Shown: piece after piece, positions 29,601 to 44,600 of the stretch
How the letters are laid out: the number at the start of each line of letters is the position of its first letter
Numbering within the stretch: the stretch's first letter is position 1
Assembly: GCA_947623455.1 (NCBI GenBank)
Contig: OX392532.1
Location: 3,410,001 to 3,474,000 of the forward strand
Source: Mimachlamys varia
Lineage: Eukaryota > Mollusca > Bivalvia > Pectinida > Pectinidae
Length of the DNA: 64,000 bases
Reading direction: 5' to 3'
Program-made: the position numbers and the translations under genes
Notes under the pieces: generated by a model
Databases searched by the model: none
Told to the model about the DNA's origin: nothing
The model's input: the letters and a program-made list of their open reading frames with translations, nothing else

Positions 29601-32600
29601 TGAAAAAACGTAGCATGGAAGAAGGTGGATGGGTTGTAACCCATCAACGTGAAGTTATGCCGGTGTGTGTACTTTCATGTGTGAGGAATTTATACCCAAA
29701 TCCTTAATCCCATACATGGGTCATAGATGGGAATAGGTTTTATACAAAATGTTCATAAATCTTCATATATTGTGTGACATAATACTCTGTCAAATAAATA
29801 TTTTAAATTTAATTTTACATCAATAAATCCTAGGAATGATATTGAACGATATGACATGTAATGTTTTGTTTTTCACAGCTAGGTAATGTGAGCACACTTT
29901 CAATTCACAGTTATCATGATTGGAGGGGTATCATGTTACACATTACGGTACAGACCAGCACCCCTCCCCATACCAGCCAGGTTTGGGCTGCCGACTTGTC
30001 ACATAAATTAGCTGTAGAGATTAGTTAGCTGGTGGTTTGCCTGGACAACCAAATGCTCTGAATCTCGGCCTTATCTGACATAAAATAATTAGTTCACCTG
30101 CCAGCATCGGTGCACCAGCAGGAAGCAATCAATCTCTACCTTTAACAGGAAACTCTATAATTGAACATAACATTGTTTCAATTACACTTGTATGGTCATT
30201 AATGTAATCTCAACACGGAGGTATAAACATGCAAGTTGGCTTTCGGGCCTTCTAAGTTAAGACAAAGTTTATGTTTCCACCAGTATATCCCTTTGACAAG
30301 CCGTTTGGGTTTTAACCTATTTAGGTAAAGATATCTTTATTTAAAAACAATATCTCTATTTAAATTTAAAAGCAATATCTCTATTGCAAATACAGATATC
30401 TCTATTTCAAAAATTGAAATTGAAATATCTTTATATAATTTAATTTTGCCTATTACCCCAATGTTAAACTTTTTCAGGTTATATCGTATAACCTCAAAAA
30501 TCAGACAATGCAAAAAGTGATGACGTCATATACTGCCATGTTTTGCGCAGTATTTTGTAATCAAACTTCTGATTGTTTGAAGTTGTTTAAAGATGAAATG
30601 TATGCACACGGTAGTGTTTTTTGCAAAACCATTCAATGTTTTGTCATAATTAGTTCCAAATTATTTTATAAGACCTATGTCTAATATAATTATGTATGTT
30701 CAGAAATGAAATTATAAGGAATGACCACAATTTATTTCAGGGTTATACGGTATATATCGCACTTTTTTGCATAAACTGCTTCGCGAATTTATGCAAAGTG
30801 CACACATTTTCGTCGGTATATACCATATAACCTGAAATAAATTGTGGTCATTCCTTAATTAAATTAGAAATATCTGTATTTCAAATAGGGATATCTATAT
30901 TTGAATAACATATATCTCTAATTGAAAAAGAGATATCTCTATTTCAATCAGAGATATCTATTTCTTGTCCTTATGAAGATATATTTAATTGAAATAAAGA
31001 TTACTAAGCTTTATTTGAAATAGATATCTCTATCTAAAATACTGATGTCTCTATTTCATAATCGTATAATTTCACAGTTGTCTTCAATTCAAAAACATAT
31101 ATTGCTATTTCAATTGAGATATATGTAATTATTTGAAAATTAAGGTATGTTTAATTTAGATTCAGATATTTTTATTCTAAATAAGCATATCTTTATTCAT
31201 ATATGTTTGTCTCAGTCTGAAGAATTAAAATTTAAAACACAGAAAAAAGTATTGTTCTCCAACCTGTGGATACATGAACGGCTGTTGATCTAGCGCTGGC
31301 CACACAGGCACTTATTAAATGAATAACCACAGTCTTTCCAAGGTTTATCTACATACATGTTACATATACAGTACGAAGTGGACCCTCAGCAAGACAAGAC
31401 CTGAAATACCGAGTGTAATAAGTGCATTTCCTGCTATTTCAAATATCTTTTGTGACATAGCTTCTGTCTTGCACAAAATAATTAGACAAAGGGAGCAATC
31501 TTTTTCCCTTCATTGTGATTAAATACAGATATCTCTATTTCTAGTCAAATAGAGATTTTTTAAAATTAAAATTAAAGATTTATATCTGTATTAAATTATA
31601 TAACACACCTATATTTCTATTTCAATTACAGCTTTCTTTATTAAAAGAGAGATATCTATTTGAATCAGAGATATCTCTATCTTAATACAGATCATCTCTA
31701 CTTACAATGAAATGCTGATATCTGTAATTGAAATAAAGATATACTTAATTAAGATTAAGATATCTGTAATTCAAATGGATATCTGTATTTCTAATGGAGA
31801 TCTCTCTAATTTTAATAAATATCTGTAGTTGTTATAGAAAAATCTTTATTTTCGATATATTCAAAGGTAGATATCTCTATTTAAAATGTAGATATCTGTA
31901 TTTAATAGTTAAAACCCCAAACGGCTTGTCATTCAACCCGCCTTATCACGATTGTTTTATTACAGCACTGTTATTTATGCGAGTACTTATTGGAAACTAG
32001 GTGTTTCATTAGATTTTACTGAGTGAACTGCAAGTAAAAATGTAACTTTTTTGGTTGATGGGGTAAGCTGAGGGACTTTTGAAGCAACTTCTAGGCTTGG
32101 AAAGTAACATTTTGTGACAAAGTTTCCAGCAAATTTGACAAGTTATAGCAATTAAATGTGACTATAAGTACAACTCAATTTTTAGAGAATACTTTCTATA
32201 TTTCCAACCCTATATACTGTAGTCTAGTTATCTACAGGTGATGTACAATGTAAATAAAAGGTAAACAGGGGATTGGAGGAACTCTCCTGATACAACTTAC
32301 AACTTAATGTATCATTAAGAATTGCTTTACACCTGCATTCTACTTACATATATCACATATATGAAGTGCTGAATACAGATATATGAATACAACCAGAGCC
32401 TTTTCATGGTAACATCATTCAAATTATATAAATTTATAAGAAGTACTAAGCATATGGTTATGGACTGCTGTGTTACAGGCTATATCAAGCCCAGCATCAT
32501 GCCTGCTACATACAGTAAGTGTGGGGTCAAGGGAAGTTTAATTGTGGGGGAACTCTCTACACCAATCATGCTAATACATTATGTCACTGCTGTTGATACA

Positions 32601-35600
32601 TTCCACAATTCAAGCAGAAGTATTGTTGGCTTACTGATTAAACAAATACATTTGGAAGTCATAATACAGTGAATTCCACTTAATATCACTCCTGTTAATA
32701 TCGCATTCTTCTTTATATCATGTTTTTTTTCAGAACACCATTTCCCCCTCTATATAATCTGTGTAAGATCATAGATGTCATTTCCATTGATTTCAAATAC
32801 AACTTGTACAAAATATTGCATAGAAAATAAAATTAAAATAACAAAAAAAAAAATGTTTTTGATGAAACAATATTATCTATAGATTGAAACATCTTCATAT
32901 ACATGTATACTTTGAATAGCTTACTTTCAGTTATTGAGATTGGAAATGCACTAGATTTAGTGGAAAAAATGTCACATATCTGTTAATGTCAATTGTTTTT
33001 GTCTGACAAATGCAACATGATATAAAAAGAATGCATTGTAGTACTGATACAACATTTGGATCAGGAAGTGTTAGCTCAATAATTTAAATCAAGATACCTA
33101 TTCGGAAATGCTACCCAAAGGTTGCAAGTATTCAATTTCAACAAAGGTCACTGATGTAATAGGTTATTTATGTTATCTCATATGTTTAGTAAATAACTTT
33201 CTATCTGCCCATGAATGAATCTTATCAATGGTTCTTAAATTATTTCTCTCATTGATCCTATTGTCATTGATGACATTGTACCAAAGAGAAACAATTTTAA
33301 CATCTAATAGGATATTTTCGTTGCTCATGACATTTAATTTCCACAAATTTTCAAACAACTGATGGAAATGTTGAAATTATAACCTATTATGATGTATACA
33401 GAATCGTTATTGTAATAAAGGTATAACATTATGTACAGTGAAAGTGCTCCCTCACAGCTAGGCTGGCCCTAAATGTCTCTAGATGTTATGTAATAGGACG
33501 AGAACCCGTGACCCTTGGCTCTCCAGACCGATGCTCTACCAACTGAGCTAAAGGGAAATTCCCTACAGCTCACGCTTGTAAGGCAACCTAATCAATGCAC
33601 ATCTTTTACATCGATGTATACAGATTTTGAATTACTTGGAAACAAAATAACTCTAAATAATTTTGATCACTTTAATGTCTGATGCTAGACTAAATCCTAA
33701 AATTTTAAACTAGGGGAGATTATATAAAGCTATTAGTAAAGTTCAGGTAGAGAAATTCACCATAAAAACTTAGGGGCTGGTAGCTCGTCTATGATATAAA
33801 ATGAGGCATGATACAGCACGAGGCGACTGACCTATCATCTAGCCTATCAGATCCCGCCAAGCTCCATGTGACTGTGATTATAATACAGTGCCTCAGGTGC
33901 CCAGCTGCAAACTGCCTCCTTTATTTACACACTTGACACTAGTAAGGAAAAGTGGGATTGGCAAATGTGTGATGTAAATGATCTAGATAGCTCGGACACA
34001 TACTGATATTTTTAACTATGGCATCTTGGTACACTTTAATTATGTCCAAAGAAGTGGAATCAACTAAGAAAAAATGGAAAGACAGCTTGAATTGGAAGAT
34101 AGAGGCCATATCTGCGAGCATAACAGTGTACACTTGGCAGTATCAATGTAAGTACATGTATTAGCAATTTGAAAAATCCAGGAAATGAATACAGTTTATG
34201 TAAAGGTATTAACTTAAGGTAGATAATAATAATAATTGCAAAATGAATGCATTTGAATACACATACTAGTATATTGTGCATGGTGACAACAGACAAACAT
34301 TATAATTATATCATAAATTATATTTGTATATAAAGCTGAAATCCAGTATATGTTTTCAAACACAAAATTAGTATGAAGATAAAGCCGTTCAACTTCACAT
34401 TATTTCTGACTGGTACTCGCGAGAGAATTTCCCAAAAAGTTCCATTATAACTAACCCTAAATAAATTCATGATAATGATTACAACCACATGGGGATCATT
34501 TAAGTTGTTAATTACAGTAACACCACAGGGTTCTTTTATCTGACACCTATTGATGGGACGGTGACATTGGTCACATGGTGCATTTTCAGTTTCATAATGT
34601 TCTTCCTCAAAACCACCTGATTTTGATGAAACATGGAAAGAAATATGATCCCCAGCAAGGAGAGAGGAGAATTCATACACTGCAACTTGGTAGGACATAG
34701 CAGCAAGGGATCATTAACTACTTTAAAGAATGGTAAGAATTTGACTAGATAATTTATTGAAGCCAAAAAAAGTCCCTTTTGACCCCATTTAGGACTCGCA
34801 CAACTAAATAATTTACTATATGTTATAACTAAGCTTTAGGACTAATAACTTTAATATTTGAAGTTCAACACTAGTGACAACTGCCTGGATTCACAGATAC
34901 ATACATGGCAAAGACGTCAAATGACATTTTATCAGAAGTTTCGTGGCATTTTAGCTCGCTACGGTCATCTGCTTCGGACAACTGGAAATTTACATATCAA
35001 ACCAGTGAAATGGGACGGGAACACCCTCTGACTTTTGACCCCATATCAATCCGCCATCACATATCAAAATCTACCAACGGTATACATTTTTGTAAAGTTA
35101 AATATCTATAGATTTCATTCAATGCAGAATATGTCAACAATTACCTATTTAGATTATTCAGAATCACTGTACTAGCTTAGCCGGAACAAATTTTCAGTAG
35201 GAACTACAAATGTATGAAACACTTCGTGATAGGCTGATTTAGTTGTGTGAGTCCTTTAGGGCCCCCACAATACCAAAAACAAGTCCTTTAGCCATAAAGC
35301 TGAAAAAAAAAATCATAAATAACAAAATTATTCATAAACAACCATGCGACAAATTTAAAATATCAACTTCCATAAATTAATCTAGTTTGCCTATAGAGAT
35401 ATGAATTTAGCAGGATTCACATTTTTTATATTTTACAAAGTCGGATGTTAATTCTGAAACAATTAAGAAAACAGTAATATTTTGTTTTTCAATTTCTGCC
35501 TCTTGTTTTATTTTTATAATTTCCAAAGGTCACAAGTGCAATTTTTGAAGATATAATGATGAAACTTGATACTTGCATCATTGTACATTATACCCCCCCC

Positions 35601-38600
35601 CCCCCCCCCCCCATCTAATTTTAGTTGACATGGTAACCAGGTTTTACTTTAACAGAAATTTAGGTTGTCATGGTAATAAGCTCGTATAAACAGGTTTTTT
35701 TGGAAAATTTAGACCACACAACTCCTTCTAAACCAGTAAACCAATTTCAATGAGGCTTCACATGAATGAAAGAGACCAAGTGTAGATATGCATGCAGGTT
35801 ATTTTATGCATGGTAACCAGGTCACTATAAGCAGGTTTTTGTTGGAATGTTTGTCAGGAAAACTTCTTCTTAACCTGTCACCAATTTCAATGAAACTACG
35901 CAGGAATGTTAGGGATGATGTGAAGAGGTGATCTGCAGATAAAAGTTTGTTTGTCATCAAAATTGCCTGATAAAGTTTTTATTGCTAAGGGAGTGGTAGC
36001 AGGAGGTATAAGGCCATTGGCGTACAGTCCTATTTTTGTTAAGACGTTATGAAGTTGGCAGTAACCAAACAAGGTGTCAACCCACTTAATGTCAAGGTCA
36101 TTGGATCAAAGGGCAAGTCAAATATAACATCTCTTAATTATATAACTGCTAAACTATAAGGGTTAAATAACAAACTGGGGCCTTTCCTGATGTGTCAGTG
36201 TTGTATATGTGTGCAACCAACTTGTAACTAATTGATAATTGTGACTTTCAGATGTTTAGAGCTGCATATCTACCTTTTATTCTATTTTCATTTAGACTCT
36301 TTGATAGATTCTTTACATATTGAATTAATGCTGCCATAGCGGGGCCTTAGAAATAGTTTCCATGTCTGTGTCATCTAGTTTTATTTAACATTATATCGTC
36401 TGTAATGTTACCAGGTATTTAAATCTTAAATGTTCATAATATGCATATGAGAAGGATACAGGTAGCTCTAAATATTTTTCTTTTCTTTCAGATTTTATTA
36501 ATGGTGCCCACAAGATGATGAGGATTTCTGGCTTAAGGAAAATCTGTCTGTTCATCCACTGTCCATGAATGAAATTGTTTAGGTTTATTTGCACTTACCA
36601 GGTATATGCAGAAAAGGTATATTGTCTTGATGAACACTTTGTAATTAATCCAATACCAAAATGCATAATGACTGTAAGGGGAAATAAACTTTTGATTTTA
36701 AAAGAATGAAATGTGCAGAAGAGATTTGTTGATGAAATCAATACCAGCCTTTCTTGCCATCCAAACCTAAACATTTTATTTACTTTCATTCATTTATACG
36801 AAAATTAGTAAGGTTCCCTTTATCATATAATGTATTTAGACAGCAATTATTCTAAAATAGGCCAATCGTTGATAATCTGTTGAGAAAGCTCCCAATATCA
36901 TCCCTTGTTAAGATGTTCATCTATCTCAGATACCTTGTTAGCTGAACGGTCTAGACCATTTGACCAGATCGTGTTGACATGCTGTGTGTGGAAGGTCGAG
37001 GGTTCGCAGCTCGGGCGACTCTGAGTAAAAAGTTTCTCTCATATAAAGGCTTCTGACCACGTACGGTCTCTTCTCTTTTGTAAGGAGTTTAAAAAATCGT
37101 GAAATACCAGTTAATGACATAAATACCCGAAAAATTATATCAGGCCCCAGCATAAAAAATTCAGCAGTAATTATAAGAAGCCAAAAAGGCTTAGTCCCTA
37201 AGTTTGCAGAGCGTCCATAAATAACTGCCAAAGTAAAGTAAGTAAGAGGCCATAATTAATTATCTGTTGTCTCTAAGGAAGCACCTTTAACCACGTTGTT
37301 TATTGTTATTTCTTATTGCAATACCTAACAATTCTGTGGTGTTAGCAACCGTTATCACCAAATTGGGGCCGCCATTCCATTCTCAGAAAATTTGTTTTTT
37401 CATGTCGTTATATACATGTAGCGCCGTTATGGTAAACAATGTTCATAATGTATATCGTTGTCAAATAGGTAATAAATGAAACGAAACTGCAATACTGTTG
37501 TTTTATATACATGTAGTATATTTTTATACTGTCTTCTTAAGATTCAGTAAGGTTTGATAGAGTAGACCCAAATCCATGCAAACTAATATAAAGATATATG
37601 TAAGGCCATACCAATTTGATTTATTGTTCGTCGGATTTACCGCTCCTATTTTGGAAAAATAAAATAAAAGTAAAAGTAAAATTTTACCGCTCCAATTTTA
37701 GCGTCAATGAAAAATGTCGAATCTGGATATATTTTACAATGGTTCAAAATTTAGAAACGCCATTTTGGATCATTGGAATGTTTGAAATGAAGGTAAAAAT
37801 GGTATTTTAAGCAGTTTTTTTCTGCAGCAACACAAGGGAAATGCGCGACAAGGCTTTTTCACTTGTGTATTAAGAAAACTGAGAATGCGTCAAAATTGCT
37901 TTTATTGTGTTGATCACTACATAATCCGGTCGCCATAATGTATTGCAAAATACCGCAATAGATAACTTATTGTTCCAAGATATCTTGATCAAATAAACAA
38001 AATACGGAACTCAAGCGGTCTCACTAAAAAGCGACTTCAATCAAATATCTTTTAAAATCCTGAATTAAGTAAACAACATCAGAAGACATGTTGTTAATAC
38101 AAATGTACGACTATAATAACACCTCTATATTGAATTTCAAATCGATACTCTTCTCAAGCAATCGACCCAATTTGGCAGACATCAATGTCATTACATCAGT
38201 CTTATTTTAATAGACAAGGCCTAATGTTGATAGTTAAAAAACGTTTTTGTTATTCATATTTTGAAATATGTTTGTAGGTATTACCATTCGAACTCTCTTC
38301 CAGATGCCGTAGTTACTTAGTCATCAGTGGTCAGAACATTTAAATCCCGAATGGATGAACACTGGGTTCATGATGCTTATTCAACCACGGGATAAACAAT
38401 AATGAACTTATTCATATATGGGACGTCAGCTTATGAACTGATATTAATCTTTCTGATTTGGATATATAGTACACAAATAATGCTTGTGTCCATTAATATC
38501 ATTATTAATGTTACTGCAACTCAAAGGTTATGTCAGCAAAACACCTAGTGTCATACATCTAGCCTTCAGGGTTTGTTTTATATAGCGGTACATCATACCA

Positions 38601-41600
38601 CGGATTTCGATTAGATTTTCTAAGTCCGTGATCATACATATATTTTGTCATCATTAATTTGTATCATTTCAATCAAATATGCATTCTGCATGAAAAGAAG
38701 CATCTTAATACCCACAAGAAAAAAATGTGGTTGCTAAAAGGTGTTTCCTACGGATTTGGTTCAATCACTTAACTTGAATGAATGACCTAATAAGGTAATT
38801 CAAGAAAGCTTTTCTCTCAAATGCTGTTTTATTGCACAGCATTATGCAAGTAGTTTGTACCATGGAAACTATTTTAAATACATGTTCTATTTTGTGATAC
38901 ATTATATCAATAGTCAAACAATTATTCTGACATTTAGTTTTTTGAAATTTTAAGAAATTCAAAAAGAATTTGCGCCCGCTCGCTCCAATTTTAAAATCTC
39001 ATTTTCCGAAGAACAATAAATCAAATTGGTATGACCTAAGTATATGATGATCAGTCATCAATAATTGACTAAATTCAAATCCAGAATCAAAGAATGGAAA
39101 GTCGTGCAGCATCCCTGCACATCTCTGGTTTTATATATATATATATAGCAAAATATGTCACAAAGAAACAGACTTAAACTTTATCCTTACAACCTAATTA
39201 TCAATTAAAAGACCAAACAGAACGATGCACAGAATGAGATCAACTAGAGACTGATGCAAAGAATGAAGACTTTTCTACGTTTGTCAAATGCAATTTAGGG
39301 CTGCATGGGAACTTTATGGGAGTATGGATGGCTTCAACATCCATAATTTATAAGAGAATACCTTTTAAAGACATGAATGTCAAATTATTTTGGATTGATC
39401 CCAAATAGATATTGGTATCAAAACTCTTTGTAATTTTAGGAATCGGTCCCGAAAATCATATTCTTATTGAAGCACAGTTTTTTTCAGATAAAGTTTCCGG
39501 ATTAATCCCGAAAATCATATTCTTATTGTAGCACAGTTTTTTTTCAGAATAATTTCGGGATCGATCCCAAAAAAGCACTTCTTGCTAATTTTTGGGATCG
39601 ATCCCGAAACTCATATTCTTATTATAGCACGTTTTTTTCAGAATAATTTTCGGGATCGATCCCGACAAAGGATTTCTTGCTAATTTTTGGGATCAATCCC
39701 GAAAATCATATTCTTATTATAGCACAGTATTTTTTCAGAATAATTTTCGGGATCGATCCCGAGAAAGGACTTCTTGCAAAATTTTGGGATCGATCCCGAA
39801 AATCATATTCTTATTGTAGCACAGTTTTTTGTATAAATGTTCGGGATCGATCCCGAAAATCAGCTAGAAATTCAGTGTTTTATTTTTGAAAGGGTATAAA
39901 TACCGAGAAATCAAAAAGATATATCAGAAAATACCATTGTATCAATTGATCATTATGTGATTAAATGGCTTTATGCATCAGCATTTTTGTGATTGTACAT
40001 AGGTGAATTACTGAAAACACACGTCAAAAAGAGGAACGCCATAAATTTTTCCTCTTCTGGAATATATAGAGTTCAAGGTAATTTACATTATTTGGCAATT
40101 GTAGGTGATAGACAGACCACAATAATCCTATAATCCTCTTTGTAACTACCTATATTCTGATGAAGTACATTAACTATGTAACCAACTCCAGTAACTCATG
40201 ACCAACGTGTAACTTGAAAGAGAACATAAATATGGGAAAATAAAGAAATGAAAACAAATGAATAACCAATGAACAAGATGTAATTAGATCAATACTTACG
40301 ATCAATTACTAAAGGTTTGTCAGAGGAATGGATGGAATCAGCTGAATTTAAAAACCATCAGGATCAGAAGAAAGGGAAATGAACATAGAGCAAGCAAAAC
40401 CATACACAGTCACACATCTACATATATTGGTGTTAAGTAAGGCACTGTTTGACAGAAAACTAACAGGGATTTGTCCTTCATTTAAACAACTTTTTTCCCC
40501 TTTTATTGCAGAAGTACTAAAACTAAACTTTCCATGCAATATAGCAGTGCAATAAAAATGGTGTAGCACTTGTATTGAACAATAAACATGCAAATGAGTT
40601 TTGTAACTGTGGAAACACCATTGTGACGTTGCATATAAACGTAATGTACACAAAATCATACTGTTGTCTCTAGTGAATATCGAACAAGGAGTTGTGCAGG
40701 AGAAAAGTATTTAGTAATTAATATTTCTCAAGTTATATAATAAACGTAATTAAAAATTTGTGTTCTTGTAATATTGAATTTATTAACAACTTTTTTCATG
40801 AACTCTTGTGTTATTTCCCCTATATATATATAACACAGAAATAGTTTAAAAGTCTCAATCACCTTCAAATTAAAAATAGCGAGATAAAGATAAAACAGAA
40901 ATTGGTATCAACTGCTTCTTGCTTAATAGTAACCTCACTACTTATGCACTTTTTAAATTAATAGGTCTGTAAATCTCTATCAACAATAATACTCCATAAG
41001 TCAAAAGGTGTCCTGGCCAAATACAGATCTGTATCCTTAGGGCCAACTTAAAATTTTGACAAAATGATACCAATATTCCGAATAAATTAGAAAGCCAGGT
41101 TAAACTGATAACTGTCGGAGTATGCATTGCCAAATTATCATATATATAGCTATCTCAAATTTGAAATGAATGGAACCTACATATATAGACCTCCCTGTAA
41201 TAGATCGACATAGCCCGAATATGAAATGATGGGAACCTACATTTAGACCTCCCTGTCAGATATAGCCCGAATATGAAATATTGGTAACCTACATTCATAG
41301 ACCTCCCTGGGAGATATAGCCCGAATATGAAATATTGGTAACCTACATTCATAGACCTCCCTGGGAGATATAGCCCGATTATGAAATGATGGGAACCTAC
41401 ATTTATAGATCTCCCAGGGAGACATAGCCCGAATATGAAATGATGGGAACCTACATTTATAGACCTCCCTGTAACAGATCGACATAGCCTGTAGAGTAGC
41501 CTCATCTGTAGGTTTCTGGGCATGAATATCTTTTAGCAGCACAGCGCTCTCATCATGTCGTCCCAGTCTCAGCAAAGCAAGGGCCTTGAGTACCTACAAT

Positions 41601-44600
41601 TGAATATCAGGTACATTGAATGCTGTATGAGAAATTAAATGATGTACAATGAATGCTGTAAGATATTAAACAAGGTACATTGAATACTGTAAGATAAATT
41701 GAATGAGGTGCATTGAATACTTTAAGATAAATTGAACAAGGTACATTGAATACTGTAATATGAATTGAATGTGGTACATTGAATACTGTTAAATAAATAG
41801 AACAAGGTACATTGAATTCTGTTAGATAAATTGAACAAGGAACATTGAATACTGTAATATGAATTGAATGTGGTTCATTGAATACTGTTAAATAAATAGA
41901 ACAAGGTACATTGAATACTGTTAGATAAATTTAACAAGGTACATTGAATACTGTAAGATAAATTGAAAAGGTACATTGAATACTGTTAGATAAATTGAAC
42001 TTTTGTTTCTAATTTAGCCTATGTAGAACAGTCAGACATTCTACTATTGTGCACAAAAAGAGCAATTTCTTTTTACTCTGTATCTTCATTTTTATAGAAG
42101 TGTATATTTTAATAACAATGAAAAATATTCTATTTAATTTCTGGTGTTCTAGAGCATGCAGAACCTGAAATGACCTCAAGAAATTGTAGCCTAACTCTTT
42201 CATCATTTAGTATGTAACTACAATAGACTTCATAATGCATTAAAATTTAATATGGTTATAGCTAAAGCCTTAACCAGTAAAATTGTCAAATGTCTCAAGT
42301 TGCTGCTGGGCTGAAAAAGAATTAATTGTAAACACTCCCATGCTCTTTAAAATGTTCACACAAATATTTGAAAGAGAAGTCAATGTAACTAAATATCCAA
42401 TGTTAAAGTCAATATTACTGACCCTTGCACATTGTAAATCTTTCTGTTTCTTCAAAACTTTGTCTGCCTCTTGAATTGCCTTCTTGTTGTTTCCGTTGTC
42501 TAAACAATCTGATTGTAACAGAACACATAATTTTAATTTATTATTATACAGTGTTTCTTAGTTTTTGTAACAAAATTGTTTGTAAGTTCTTAAAGGCCCA
42601 ATATACGTAACTTCAGGAAAATATTCGTTAATCTGAAAAATTCTGAAAAAAAATCCAGTTGATAACCATGCAAAAATAAGCCTAAAACGAAGTAAACCTG
42701 AGCGGTAACTAGCGAGAAACTCCTGATAGAAAAATCCAAAGAATTGAAAATCATTCAGGTGGGGCCCACTTCAATAACAAACCGCAGGTAGAAGACAGTC
42801 AAAATGGTCTCGTGTTTACAAATACCGAGTTTCAACTGTTGCCGTACCGATAACCGCGTAAGAAGTCATCTTGAATATTGCTGAAATCAGTTAATCTTAA
42901 CTAAATCTATAAAAATAATAAATTATTAGGCTTGATTTTCTCATCAAGTTTTGCCGAAAGTTACGTATATTGGGCCTTTAATATAAATTATTTAAAGGTG
43001 TGTATGAGTTATTTCAAGTTCAGTTACTTTAACAATGTCCGTTCTAAATTGATTTCAAATTCAAGCTATTTGTAAAAAAAAAATCCTTCAAGATTTCGTA
43101 AAAAAAGTTGTACATGTCTGATGATCTATATATTCATGACATGAAGTGTATATGTGATATGATACATACATGTCAACTGAATATGCATATACCAGAACAT
43201 TAATCACATATAATTTATAGATAACTTAATTACAAACACTTTGGTGAATCAAACATTTAAAATACAATTGAATTTAAAGGTGCATGATTCTCATTTTTCC
43301 TGTCCTTTTTCAACAAGCCAGGTCGTAGATATTTTGAAAATCTATCTTAACTTTTAGCAGATATACATTAAGCCCTGAATGCACCAGAGATTTAAATATT
43401 TAAGGTGGGGATGGGGTCATGATCTTGAGTATCAAGAATTCTGTGGTGCTCATTTCGGCCTTCAGCCACCATTATTTGGACCAAAGTACTTTAAACAAGA
43501 CCAGTGGACTTTTACTTTAACTGGGGCACTGTAAAATTTTCTTTAATTCTATCTCTGATAAAACAGGTATGTTTCTTTAAAATGCTATTTGTTTTCTCCT
43601 ACTGGTAATGCTTTACGATGTGGCACCCCTATACTAGTTAGTAGAAATGGTACATTTATTACTTTCATTTTTATATTGAACCCTGGTAGGGGTTGAGTTT
43701 GGTAAACACAGATACATAAGGATTGTACTTCATTTTGACCGTGTATACGTGGTATGCCCGCAGTTTGCAACAATCATATTCAATATGGAGCGCTAATGCG
43801 CACCATAGAATATGTTCGTTGCAAACTACGGGCATACTACCGTATACGCAGTCAAAATGAGGTACAATCTTTATATTTACATAATTATTAATTTTCAAGT
43901 ATTATACAAAGAAAAAACATTTGAAGCGTGTTGCTACGATGGTTACTACAATGGACATGGTTGCTAAGATTATAGTCATCGATTATATTGGTAGGTTTAG
44001 GTTTACACAGTGAACAACACCTTTTTTCTTCATTACATCATATGCAAATTTGGTATTAAATAATATTACAAGTACTTTGAATGTATTTCTTTATTTGAAT
44101 GAAATGGTCGTTATATTCACGCATTGACATAGTGATCTGGTTGTGACGCTGTACGATGTCGACGTCACGACTGCAGGATGCCGTCATGTTTGCGTTACCG
44201 TCAAAGAATTTTGAATGTGTATCATTGGAATCAAAAGTTTGCCGGAAACAGTTTATAGTATAATCAGACGAAAGGTATTCCGTATATGTTCCATGTTTCA
44301 AAATCTTGAAGGAACCAAACAATGATTGTCAGTGAATAGTTATTGTTCTGAAGCATAAACGACGCCGTATTTGAACAAATATCAATCCGTTTTTTCATTG
44401 CATATACGCTAGCGTATTCCAGTCGGAGATTATTAAGCCCAAGAAGGGAGAGGTGTAAGTATGAATCATTGATGGTGAATGATGGTGAAATATGCGATGG
44501 TACTCGAACAATGTTAGAGATTTTACGTGGCGAGATACTTTTGTCAGGCACCGTCGCAGTCAGCAAAATCATATCTGCATATAAAAATGGCCGAGCAGTG

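Larger units (their letters stand above)
25850..30075. mobile_element. Decayed DNA transposon with two divergent ORFs
   Basis: Similar inverted text bounds the two ORFs: 'ataaaggccgagattcag' near 25855 and 'gaatctcggccttat' near 30060. A nearby 'tgtccaggca' is inverted too. Between them lie a minus-strand transposase and a plus-strand partner. The exact termini and target duplication were not found, so the borders are provisional. Confidence 0.5.

Noticed and set aside
33493..33555. Functional tRNA gene
   Set aside because: A and B boxes are present but the acceptor stem does not pair and the anticodon arm is irregular. The same holds at 24075 and 51067.
34318..34698. Minus-strand ORF containing SLLAGDHISFHVSSKSGG
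   Set aside because: The GDHISF string recalls LRAT/HRASLS-type proteins, but the catalytic His/Cys pattern is not present, the similarity would need frame changes, and no exon borders support it.
41600..42003. Array copying the exon 3 acceptor
   Set aside because: Units contain CTTACAG but differ from the true acceptor text and carry no exon 3 bases.
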